This document shows positions 45,725-56,143 of a stretch of 64,000 nucleotides of DNA, piece after piece. Origin of the DNA: Selaginella moellendorffii (taxonomy: Eukaryota; Streptophyta; Lycopodiopsida; Selaginellales; Selaginellaceae); NCBI RefSeq assembly GCF_000143415.4, contig NW_003314322.1, positions 375,213 through 439,212 of the forward strand. The letters run 5' to 3'. Every line of letters begins with the position of its first letter. Positions within the stretch are counted from its first letter, which is position 1. A program made the translations under genes and the position numbers. The notes below the pieces were generated by a model. That model did not search any database. It saw only the letters and a list, made by a program, of their open reading frames with translations, and was not told where the DNA came from.

Positions 45725-47600
45725 TGTGAGACACAAAATCCCTAGGCCCCAAAGTGGAGCCGGAAGGGCGCCACGTGGTAGTGGCCGAAGCGAGAGCCGA
45801 ACGAGCGTAACACGTTTGGACCAAAAGCTCCGACTTGAAAAGTCAAGAGCGGGAGTGGAACTCCCAACGAAGTGCTCAAGGAACGAGCACGAAGCGAGTA
45901 AAAAGCGAGGCTCCAAAAAGGGACCCAAAAGGACCAACACATGACACGTGGAAGTGTCCGAGATGGACCCGAGATGGAGTCCGATATGGAGTCCGAGACG
46001 GAGTCCGAGACGGAGTCCGAGATGGAGTCCGAGACGGAGTCCGAGATGGAGTCCGAGACGGAGTCCGATATGGAGTCCGATATGGAGTCCGAGACGGAGT
46101 CCGATATGGAGTCCGAGATGGAGTCCGAGGTGGACCCGAGATGGACCCGAAATGGAGTCCGAGATGGAGTCCGAGATGGAGTCCGAGATGGAGTCCGAGA
46201 TGGACCCGAGATGGAGTCCGAGATGGAGTCCGAGATGGACCCGAGATGGAGTCCGAGATGGACCCGAGATGGAGTCCGAGATGGAGTCCGAGATGGAGTC
46301 CGAGATGGAGTCCGAGATGGACCCGAGATGGAGTCCGAGATGGAGTCCGAGATGGAGTCCGAGATGGACCCGAGATGGAGTCCGAGATGGACCCGAGATG
46401 GAGTCCGAGATGGAGTCCGAGATGGAGTCCGAGATGGAGTCCGAGATGGACCCGAGATGGAGTCCGCGATGGAACCGGGACTGAGATCAAGTCCGAGGCC
46501 GAATCCGAAGTCGGATCCGAAATCGGATCCGAGATCGAGCCAGAGACTAAGTCCAAATACTAATACGGGTCAAGGGGTGAAAGCCCAAAGCGTGCGTCTC
46601 CCAGGGGGGGGGGGCTGCGGGGGGTTCCAAAAGTATAGTAGGGAGAGTGTGGGGGTTGGAGCCCAGTTGGAGCCAGTTGGGCCAGGAAGGGCCAGTTTGG
46701 CCCAGGAAGGGCCAGTTTGGTCCAGGAAGGCCAGACCCAGTGTTGGGTGATGAGCTGACCACTGGGAAGTCCAACACTAGAGTGAACACGGACCGACAAG
46801 CGGGGTAGCTTGGTGAAGTGTTCAAGAGCCGGCTCTAGTTCCCCCGGGAGATCGACTGGCCGATGCTCCCAGTCCAAGTGTGGGTGGCACTACCTACTTG
46901 GATACCAGGCGTGGCTCAACGGAACCTCGCTCTAAGCCCATGGCTAGAGCACCCAAGGGCAGAAGGCGAGGAGAGTACCCAGGTGGCTCGCGTAAGGCCA
47001 CGGTGTTCCGAAATGTTGCCCCAAAGGCCCAGACTGTGGAAAGGAAGAGGAGCAGTCCTCTGGGGTAGTGACCAAGGACACAGTCGTGTGGTGAGGAAGT
47101 CCCAGAGGACCGTGGGACTTAGTGGTCGGGCCTGTGGGTCTCGATCCAGTGGCAGTGTTGGCAAACACGGCCAGGGGCAGAAAGGGACTTAGTGGGGACT
47201 GACAGAGGGATATTGGGGAAGGCTATTCCCCTTGTCGGTGGGCATCCTAAGGATGCTAAGGAGTGGATCTGAGATGACCACTCACGGATGGTTTGCCTAG
47301 TCTTGGAGAGCCAAGACGGTGATGCCAGTGGTATTGGACTACCAGTGTGGCAAAGGTGATTGGGCATGGCCTTAGCGTAACGGGCTGCGATGTCGGTGGT
47401 ACCTTTGAGTGTCGGTCATGGGATCGGACACGTGGAGCACTTGGACCAAGTGCAAATGTTGAGTGGCATGGATGCCATTCTCGGGGCTAGCAAGTCCCAA
47501 GTCCTGGATTGGACTTATGGAGGTTGTGAATGAGACTCCTCCAAGTGGTCGGAGGTGTGGTTAAGTGACTAAAGTAGAATGGAAAATTTAGTCGCTTACA
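45725..47600 (+). mobile_element. Family-A element, second LTR (1,876 bp)
   Basis: Near-identical to 39790-41665. Following bases are not host DNA but a second PBS and leader, so it serves both as 3' LTR of the element to its left and as apparent 5' LTR of a truncated unit to its right. Confidence 0.9.
45956..46470 (+). repeat. 12-bp minisatellite inside the second family-A LTR
   Basis: Same array as in the 5' LTR. It has one fewer GAGACG-type unit in the first block (two instead of three) and one more GAGATG-type unit before the first GGACCCGAGATG block (four instead of three), so total length is unchanged. Confidence 0.9.
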
Positions 47601-47901
47601 ATTTGGTATCGGAGCTGTTCCTTAGTCCGACTTTTATTGGTGCTCAAGTATATCACCACTGGTGTTGGCAGCGGAAGGTCCGAGAAGAGGGCCTATCCTT
47701 GAGGAGTAGCAGGTCGGGAAGACATGGCTCTCCACTACAGTTCATGTGTGAACTTGTAGACAAGGTGGTGGATGGAAAAGGGGCCAATAACGGAACGACT
47801 TTGGGATCTTGGGAACACTGCAAGGTTTTCCTCATTGAGTTGAGGAGGTGATCCAGATGAGCGTTTGACTCAGCAAACGGGCCAATTTAGTTGTAGTAAA
47901 C
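47601..47901 (+). mobile_element. Second family-A PBS and leader, truncated
   Basis: It repeats 41666-41966 without a seen difference, including the PBS TGGTATCGGAGC at 47604-47615. Identity ends after GTAGTAAAC at 47901; the next base already belongs to element B. Confidence 0.85.
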
Positions 47902-48361
47902 TTAGTGGGATGAGCGGGCCCTGATTGACCAATTTCGTTTCGGCCTCAACAACGGTGTCAAGGATTTGTTGCTCACCATGCAGGATCCCAAGGACCTGTT
48001 GGACGCCATCAACAAAGCTGTTCGATGTGACAATTGTCTCTTTCAACGTCATCAGGAAAGTCGACGCACCGCTGTTTTTCTGTCCCAGACTCAGGAATCC
48101 CAGCTTGAGTCTTCGGGGCATACTCCTGAACCTACTGCTCCGGTCCCGATGGATATTTTTGGTATTCCCCGACTCATTAGAGGGAAGTTGAGTCCTGCTG
48201 AGAAGCAACGTCGAATATCTCATAATCTTTGCCTCTACTGTGCTGATCCTAATCACAAAGCAGCTGTGTGTCCCAAGAAGCCTCCCCGACTGCTCGAGTT
48301 CACTCTGCCTCAAAGTCCACCTTTGTTGCAGTTGGGAAACGACCCTGTCCAAACAGAGTAG
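47902..48361 (+). pseudogene. Element B gag, N-terminally truncated
   Basis: The frame opens with a gag piece (ALIDQFRFGLNNGVKDLLL, TMQDPKDLLDAINKAVRCDN) and ends with a zinc knuckle CLYCADPNHKAAVC (CX2CX4HX4C). The N-terminal half of gag, the PBS and the 5' LTR of B are absent, cut at the junction with family A. A stop follows QTE at 48359-48361. Gag forms the particle that packages element RNA. Confidence 0.75.
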
Positions 48362-48944
48362 GAGCTGTCTGTTTGAACTCCCCGAATAAAAATCACTTTT
48401 CTTATCAAGCTCCTCACCACCTTTCATCAAAGCCACCACCAATTCCCGCAACTTTCACGTCCCATGTCTCCTTTCTTTCACCGGACAATCAGGACTTAAG
48501 GCTTTGGCGCTACTAGACTCGGGTGCAACTTCCTACTTCATGGACACGGACTTTGCTGCCCGACATCACGTTCCTCTTTCTCCTACCATACAGGATCTGA
48601 GGGTTGAAGGCATCGGCAGGCATTTTGTGTCTCCATCTTCTGGACTTAGGGAAACGTTGCCCGTTCGAGTACACATCGAGTCCACTGTCACCGATATTGC
48701 CTTCAACATCATCAACAGCAAATCCTCCTCTGTGGTGCTCGGTCTTCCTTGGTTCCAACTACATCAGCCTCAAATTTGTTGGAAGGAATTACAGCTCATC
48801 TTTCCCACATCACCATCTCCCACGGCTTCCCCTACTGTTCATCGAGTCCGAATCAGGAAAAGTTCCCTAAACTCAAATCGGGGTTCTATTCCTGACTCTA
48901 CGAAGTTTTCACCCTCTTCTTTTTCCTCTCTTCCATACACTTGA
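48362..48944 (+). pseudogene. Element B aspartic protease region
   Basis: A frame starting about 48504 reads LLDSGATSYFMDTDFAARH, with the catalytic DSGA, then PVRVHIESTVTDIAFN and VVLGLPWFQLHQP. The D-S-G-A-x-x-x-F-M-D pattern and VLGLPWL-like motif are typical of Tf1/sushi/Tcn1-type chromoviruses. The link to gag lies in another frame, so at least one frameshift is present, and the frame ends at 48944. Confidence 0.75.
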
Positions 48945-49011
48945 CAGTATCCTCGTCTCATCATTCCATTTAGTCATACACCTCCTCCTATCTCCACAAT
49001 CACTATGAAAG

Positions 49012-50450
49012 AACTCTTTCATGAAGAACCTATTTTCCTTTTTGCTTTGCATGTTTTTCCTGTCAGTTTTCTTGAGAAGTATCATGATTTTGGGGATGTG
49101 TTTGACAAGAAAAAAGCTAGTGTACTGCCTGCTCATCGGCCTTATGACTGTCCCATTGATTTATAGGAAGGAGCGTCACCTCCGTGGGGGCCTATCTACG
49201 GGTTATCCCCGTCCGAGCTTAAGGCCCTCAAAGAGTACATGGATGAGAACCTTGCCTCGGGGTACATTTAGCATTTGCAGTCCCCGGCTAGAGCACCTGT
49301 CTTCTTTGTCAAGAAGAAGGATGGGAGTTTGTGGCTAGTCATCGATTACCGAGGTTTGAACAAAGTGACTATTTGGAACCGTTATCCGTTGCCCCTGATC
49401 TCGGACCTGTTGGAACGCCTCGGCGGTGCCCGCTTCTTCACCAAGATTGACCTTCGTGGCGCATACAACCTGATCCGGATCCGGCCTGGTGATGAATGGA
49501 AGACTGCGTTCCAAACCCGTTATGGCCACTTCGAGTACACTGTCATGCCATTTGGCTTGACAAATGCTCTAGCAATTTTCCAACACATGGCGAATGACAT
49601 CTTTCGGGAGTTTCTTAATCAGATGGTGATCGTCTACCTCGATGACATCCTCATCTACTCAAGAACTCAGGAGGAGCACGACGAACATGTACGCAAGGTG
49701 CTGGCGAAGCTGCGAGAATACGGCCTATACATGAAGCTTGAGAAATGTTCTTTCGATCAGCAGTCTGTGGAGTTCCTTGGGTACATTGTCACTCCTAAGG
49801 GTATCATGATGGATCCAGCCAAAGTCAAGACTATTCTCGAGTGGGAGCCTCCACAATCAATGTCGGACGTTCAGGTTTTCCTTGGCTTCGCCAACTTCTA
49901 CCGCAAATTCATTGATCACTACTCTGACATTGTCCTTCCTCTCACGCATCTCACTCGCAAGGATGTTCCCTTCTCTTGGTCTGCTGCTGCCTAGCACGCC
50001 TTCGACACACTCAAGGCAGCCTTCAGTTCTGCTCCCGTTTTGATCCATGCTAATTCCTCACAACCTTTCTTCATCGAGGCTGACGCCTCCAACTTTGCCA
50101 TCGGTGCTATGCTGTCTCAACTCGGAGCGGATCAAGAACTTCATCTGGTTGCTTTCCATTCTCGGAAATTCCAGCCTGCGGAGATCAATTACGAAATCCA
50201 CGACAAGGAGCTCCTTACCATCGTGGATTCCTTTGGAGAGTGGCGCCATTTCTTGGAGGGGGTGGGCCATCAAACAACAGTCTGGACGGATCACAAAAAT
50301 CTCGAGTACTTTACCACTTCCCGAGTTTTAAGCTGTCGTCAAGCAAGGTGGGCACAATTCCTAAGTCAGTTTGACTTTGTTATCCAGTACAGACTTGGAA
50401 AGCTTCAAGGCCTTCCTGATGCTCTTTCAAGGCGCTCCTATCTCAGTCTC
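49012..50450 (+). pseudogene. Element B reverse transcriptase and RNase H
   Basis: RT blocks are all visible: [68 protein letters not shown], catalytic YLDD ([12 protein letters not shown]) and [11 protein letters not shown]. RNase H follows in the same frame (FFIEADASNFAIGAML, EIHDKELLTIV, TVWTDHKNLEYF, RLGKLQGLPDALSRR). Single stops interrupt: TAG near 49165, TAG near 49269 and TAG at 49992-49994 where Gln is expected. These look like C-to-T or G-to-A nonsense changes in an otherwise well-preserved element. Confidence 0.9.
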
Positions 50451-52100
50451 AGACCTAGTAATCCTGCCTTCGATCAACAAGATCAAGTTATCCTCGGTCC
50501 TGATCGGCTTCAAGTTATGGCAATTTCCTTGGCCCCTCAGGACTCCTCCTTGATGGATGCCATCAGAAATGATCTTCAATCCGATGATCTCGCCAGCGAC
50601 ATTTTCCCCCATCTTCAGGCTGGACACCCTGTGAATCCCGACTGCCGACGATTTGACAAGTTTGAGTTCTTAGATGGCTTATTATACCGTGGGGAGCAGC
50701 TTTACGTTCCTGAAGGTGATGCTCGAAGGTTGGTCCTAATGGCGTGCCACGATAGCCCCACTGCTGGTCACTTCGGCATTGCGAAAACCTATGAGCTAGT
50801 TGCACGGGACTTTTGGTGGCCTCACATGGACGACTACATCAAAGCTTTTGTTACCTCCTGTGACACTTGCGCCCAGAATAAGGTACCTTGCCACCTTCCT
50901 TCAAGTTTGCTTCGTTCCCTTCCGGTCCCTTCAGGTCCTTGGGAATCCATCTCCATGGATTTCTTGAGTGATCTTTCGAGTTCTGGAGGCTTCAACAGCA
51001 TTTTAGTCATGGTGGATCGCTTCACAAAGATGGCGCACTTCTTGCCATGTACCAAGGAGTTTTCGAGTGAGGACATGGCAAAACTGGTATTCATGGAAAT
51101 TTCCGACTTCATGGGATTCCTATAGATGTGGTTTCGGATCGGGGGCCTCAGTTCATCTCTCATTTCTGGCAACGGTTTTTGCGGCTGCTTGGAGTGAAGG
51201 CCAACCTCTCTTCGGCGTATCATCCTCAAACTGATGGGTAGTCCAAGCGAACGATTCAGACGTTGGAACAATTCTTGAGGTGCTTCATTAACTATCATCA
51301 GGATAACTGGTTCGATATCCTTCCCCTTGCTAATTTCTCCTATAACAACTCTATTCACTCCTCTCTTCGAATTTCCCCCTTCTTTGCAAACTTTGGCCGA
51401 AATCCCCGATTCAATCTCTCACTTCCTTCTCCATCCGAATCCTCTCATTCAAATCCCCGCTCTGAGGCATTTGTCTCCAACCTCCAAGAAATCCACAACT
51501 CCATCTCCTTCCACCTCCATCGTGTTCAGGAATCTCACAAAACATTTGCCAATGTCCATCATCAGGATTGTCCCCCTTACAATATCAGGGATAAAGTTTG
51601 GCTCCTCAAGCGAAATATCTCCACCACCAGGCCCTGTCCAAAACTTGATTTCAAACGCCTCGGTCCTTTCCCTATCACTACCATCATTAATCCTATCACT
51701 TATCGCCTTGCACTTCCCTCCTTATATCAAATTCACCCCATTTTTCATTCCTCTCTCCTTGAGCCTTATATTTCTAGTCCTATTCCCAATCAGGTCATTC
51801 CTCCACCTCCACCAGTGCAGCTCGAGGATGGGTTTGAGTACGAGGTTCAGGACATCCTTGATTCCAAGATTTCACAGTCTAAACTCTACTATCTGGTCGA
51901 CTGAAAGGGTTATGGGCCTAAAGAACGCACTTGGGAACCTGCGGACAACCTGATTCATTCTCCTGACCTTGTTCAGGACTTCCACCGCCGCTATCCTAGT
52001 TGTCCCAGTCCTCATTCTTTTTCTCCATCTCCCATCCCTCGCCGCTCATCTCATCCTCCTCATCGTTCTCATTCACATCCTCGTTCCACTCGTTCTTGAG
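50451..52100 (+). pseudogene. Element B integrase with GPF module and chromodomain
   Basis: Zinc-binding HHCC (ACHDSPTAGHFGIAKT ... CDTCAQNK) is followed by the DDE core: first Asp in WESISMDFLSDL, second in [10 protein letters not shown] one-base frameshift lies near 51100. At 51239-51247 the expected G-Q-T-E-R reads G-stop-S-K-R, so the third catalytic residue, Glu, is Lys. Then come LGPFPITTIINPITYRLALP (GPY/F-type module) and a chromodomain (YEVQDILDSKISQSKLYYLV, stop 51902-51904 where Trp is expected, KGYGPKERTWEPADNL). The enzyme is certainly inactive. Confidence 0.88.
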
Positions 52101-52110
52101 GAGGGGGTGC

Positions 52111-52711
52111 TGTCAGGAATCCCCTAATTCTTGCCACATTCCTGACTCTCGCCAGATTCCTGACCTGCATTCTCGACACACTTCGCTATTTCTGACTCTC
52201 AAGACACTTCCCTATTCCTGACTCTCAAGACACGTCCCTATTCCTGACTCTCGAGACACTTTCCTATTCCTGACTCTCTAATTTTCTGTACGATTCCTGA
52301 GTCTCGAGCCACATTCCTGATATTGATGTGGCGCCTCTTCGACCTCAGCTATATTTAGGCCGTCCTCGATTCAAGAGTGGTGGAGCTTCATCAACCTATA
52401 GTATATATAGGTTAGCTTTGTTCCATTTCTCCACAATCTAAATCAACGCCAGTCTAAGGCCTTTTCTTTGTTTCCACTAGCTTTTCTCTTTGTCTTTTGC
52501 ATTTTCCAGTCTTGATCTTGTTGGGGGTCTTGACAACAAGTTGAGGAGTGATTATTGGTTGCTTTGCGACTAATGATTGCTTGTAAACTTCGTCAAGGAC
52601 TGTTTGACACTTGCTTCACTTAATGATGATTTAGCAGTGATGGGCTTGCTTTACTGGATGATGTTGCAGAGGATCATGTCGTGGCTTGCATGGTTTTTCC
52701 ATGTTACATCA
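52111..52711 (+). mobile_element. Element B 3' LTR
   Basis: A purine tract (GAGGAGGGGGTGC) directly precedes TGTCAGGAATCCCC. The LTR contains five or so imperfect ~26-bp repeats of TTCCTGACTCTCAAGACAC (about 52130-52320), TATA-like words near 52350 and 52400, and ends in ACATCA or TTACA at about 52706-52716. A TGTCAGGAAT start is typical of the Tf1/Tcn1 chromovirus type. Exact right end and target duplication cannot be fixed because the 5' LTR is missing. Confidence 0.75.
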
Positions 52712-55488
52712 TTACAGTTCAGATAATTATTTTTAACTCAGTATGCAATTAAAGTTAAAATTTCTCCAAACTAACCTATTATTTTTTGATAGTCTATAAT
52801 TCTTTTGTTTTGTGAAAATTTAATTGCTTTTAAAACATGGCAGCAATCTTATGGATGTGTTTAGGCTTGTGTACCTCTTTATAAAGGCAGTAAAAAAAAT
52901 TCAAATTCAAATTTAATGATGATAAAACAAAATGATCTTATCTTCCCTAACACTGGCATTATTAGCTACTTGCATTATTGTGTAATTCTCTAGATATGAA
53001 TAGTAGCAAAGTTTAGATAAAATTAACCTTGTATACAATTAAAAGGTCTAACATTATAAAATTAGAAAAGAAGATCTTGGGTATGCTATATCTCCCAGCG
53101 GAGTTGGGGTCTCTGCTAGATAAATGCAAGTAGCCTTGCATTTATCTAGTGGAGCTGGGGTCTCTGCGAAATTTGCATTTACTAACTGAGATCCCAACTC
53201 CGCTGAATCATTTTTTCATGTTAGTTTAAACCTTAAATCAAGGTACTGTAAACTTGTAATTACAAGACAAGTTTTAGTTTACAATGATTTAAAACCTTTA
53301 AATGATTAGGGTTTCTAAATATCTAACATTTATTAAATAAATAAATAATATAATATGATGCCATATGCCAATAGCACTTTTAAATAAAGGAGTACTAGCA
53401 AAAGTCCCAGCTACACTGGGAGCATCATGTTTATTTCTGATGTTTTAGTAATTTCAAAGAGTTGAGATCGGAATTGTAATTTTTAAAATAATTATAATGA
53501 TAACATACATAGTTAAACATACTATACTATTTATATTAAAAATCCCTTCTACAATTGACTCTATCACCAACACACATCATAACATAATAAATATAACTCA
53601 TAATATTAAATCACATTTAAAACTCTGATTGTTGAGTGAAGTCTTGGATCTTTAATAAATGGAATTCCTCACTATGGAATCCCATGGCCAGATGAATCAT
53701 TTAGAGATTAAGGTTTGGTAACTAATTTTTTCTTTTATTTGAAATCTATATAATTATTAAAAAAAATGTCTTATTAAGCTCTACAATTTTTCCTCTTAAT
53801 AAAATAATTGTTACTTAAGTACAGTAAAATATAATAATATTAAAAAATAAATATTTAAAATTCATTTAAACTACATACATCTTATTAATTTTTAAAAATA
53901 TAAATATTGTTATAGAGTTTAGTTTTTAGACTGAAAGTTTTGGAATTGTATGATACTAAGTGAAACATGTTACCTATATTGTGGTAAGTATATCTATTAA
54001 ATATGTACAAATTATGTGTAATACCAAACTTCCAGCAGAGACATTGATAACATTAATGCTAAGTGGTGGCAGAATTAGGAATGTCATATAGCTTTTACAG
54101 TTGTCTTACAATTTCTCTATAAAAAGAAGCTAAGTTTTATCTGAGTTATATTGTTACCATTTAAATTTCATGCTTGACCTTTTGGAAATGTTGTAATTAC
54201 ATTAACCTCAAAGGACATACACATTGATTGTTTTTGGATCATCATTACAAGGCATACTGAAACTATAAACATCTATCACTTTGGCTTCAATGCTATCAAC
54301 TTGGATCACTGACAAAACCTTATAGTCTCTTAAGACTGCCTAGATGTTCTTCTAGCAATTTGCTAAGCGGAACAGTATTTTGGAGTTATCCATGTGAGAA
54401 GGTTTACAAATTTGAGCTATTACCTCGAAGTGTTGTATTTATTCTTGATGTTTTGGTGATTTTAAAAAGTGTACTTTTAATAATAATTTTTAACATAATC
54501 ATAAGTATAATATATGTAGATAACATAATATAATATATTAATTATATGAATAATCCTTTTTGCAATTGACAATAATTATAACATACCTTATAACATAACA
54601 AATATAGTTAGAGTGCCAAGTGAAATATTAGATCTTCTACCAAAATAAAAATGCTTATAAATAGATATAAATAATTTATAAATATATCTAGCACAAATAT
54701 TTATATTATTATAATTAAAATTATTTAATAATATTATATATAAATTAAATGTAATTACTTATTTTTAACTATTATTTAATTAATAAAGTAATTTATTTAT
54801 AATTAACTATTATTTAATTCTATTCATGAACTAATTCAAATTATTTAATTTTATTATATAATTATTTTTAAAAGTTAAAATAAAAACTATCAAGAATATA
54901 TTCTCATATTGTTTTGTGATAATATTCTACTTAATTATTTTTTCTGAATATTATAAATATTATTTTATGAGTTAATTTTTTAAAAGTTATTTTATAAATG
55001 TATACTTTATTTTCTTATTAACTTTGTTAGTTTTAAATCATATTGGGATTTCAAAGAATTCTTTCTTTATATTTATTTAATTTTTATCAAGCTGATATAG
55101 AAATATTATATTATCATTTTTATTTTATTATTTTAGTGGTTTTAGTAGTATTATTAGATTTATTTGAAAATAGCCCAGCCATTTATGGTCTGAGACAATT
55201 ATACAATCACATTGTTATTTGATCAAAGAATAGCTAGAATGTTTTGTATGAAGTTTCTTATATTCCTTTTTGTTATATAAATAGAAATACTATAATTGTA
55301 AAATGTTTTTGGTTTCCTTATGCAAACAAAAAGGGTAGTTGATTTACCTTTATTATACTTAGATATTTGGGATATTCGTTGTTATTCATTAAGATTAGTC
55401 TTTTATTTATAATTTTGAAATGTGTTTAGAATTTATAGACTTTCCCAAATACATATCATATACTCTAATTATAATTATAATTGTATAT
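52712..55488. other. AT-rich intergenic sequence
   Basis: There is no gene or recognised retroelement. A foldback structure is listed at 53096-53205. From 54600 to 55100 composition is extremely AT-rich. Confidence 0.5.
53096..53205. repeat. Nested foldback (110 bp) with perfect 15-bp central hairpin
   Basis: The outer arms are CAGCGGAGTTGGGGTCTC at the left and GAGATCCCAACTCCGCTG at the right (one mismatch). Inside, CTAGATAAATGCAAG (53116-53130) and CTTGCATTTATCTAG (53135-53149) form a perfect hairpin with a 4-nt loop, and GGAG(T/C)TGGGGTCTCTGC occurs twice in direct orientation. It is MITE-like or a small hairpin-RNA source; no target duplication is evident. Confidence 0.6.
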
Positions 55489-56070
55489 TTAAAAGACCAA
55501 ATAATTATGAAATAATGCCTTAAGAAAGGAAGGCAATATTTCCACCAACGAACATAACCAGAAAAATGCCCATGCCCTATCCAAAAAGGAGACAGACAAC
55601 ACCACAAAGTTGGCGAACTTTCCTTGCGTCAGCGACCCAACCAAATCCTTCAATGCAGCTGCATACACAGCCGAGGATGAGTACCTGTGAATCCAAAAAC
55701 AAGAACTGCATTTCAGTTTCTCATCTGTTTTCTCTTACCCTGCCACTGCATCCCATGCAGAAATCCTTTCCTTGGGAATCCAGGGATAACTCCAGCCCGA
55801 AGGTGTTCTCTCCACGGCAGTGTGGATCCCTCCAACTGGATTCACTGCTACCACCTTGAGACAAACCATTCACATAATGCCAAAGTAAAAGTAATTGACA
55901 GGCTTACCGGCCAGTTAGATCCTAAAGCAACCATGCTACCATTTCCAAGGAGGGACCAGAGGTTATAAGATCCGCATGAGCGCTTCTCACCAAGTTTCTT
56001 CATGGCATAGTAAGCATCATCTAGAAGTTGCTCTGGCTTTACAAAAATATAGGGTTTTGCAATGGAGGCA
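55489..56070 (-). pseudogene. YtcJ/LAF3-like amidohydrolase, C-terminal fragment
   Basis: Minus-strand exons read KPEQLLDDAYYAMKKLGEKR, LLGNGSMVALGSNWP, VVAVNPVGGIHTAVERTP, GWSYPWIPKERISAWDAVAG, then YSSSAVYAAALKDLVGSLTQ and GKFANFVVLS, separated by introns of about 55 bp. This is the C-terminal part of the plant amidohydrolase-3 family (YtcJ, Arabidopsis LAF3). The metal-ligand motif GSDWP is GSNWP, so Asp is Asn. The C-terminus runs into a hydrophobic non-family tail ending at 55489. The N-terminal two thirds are absent; a Kelch gene fragment lies directly upstream on the same strand. Confidence 0.65.
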
Positions 56071-56143
56071 AAATGCAGTCATTTGCGTTGATGCGCACAA
56101 TCCATGGTTTCTTCGGACTCCTCTTTGCTTGGTTTGGCCTTTA

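Noticed and set aside
39785-47605. Target-site duplication for the family-A element
   Set aside because: Left flank GGTAG does not match the bases after 47600, which are PBS sequence rather than host DNA.
47870-48451. 193-residue minus-strand ORF
   Set aside because: It is antisense to the element-B gag, which has a clear zinc knuckle on the plus strand.
54600-55100. Centromeric or matrix-attachment sequence
   Set aside because: AT richness alone is not evidence; no tandem monomer or known motif is present.
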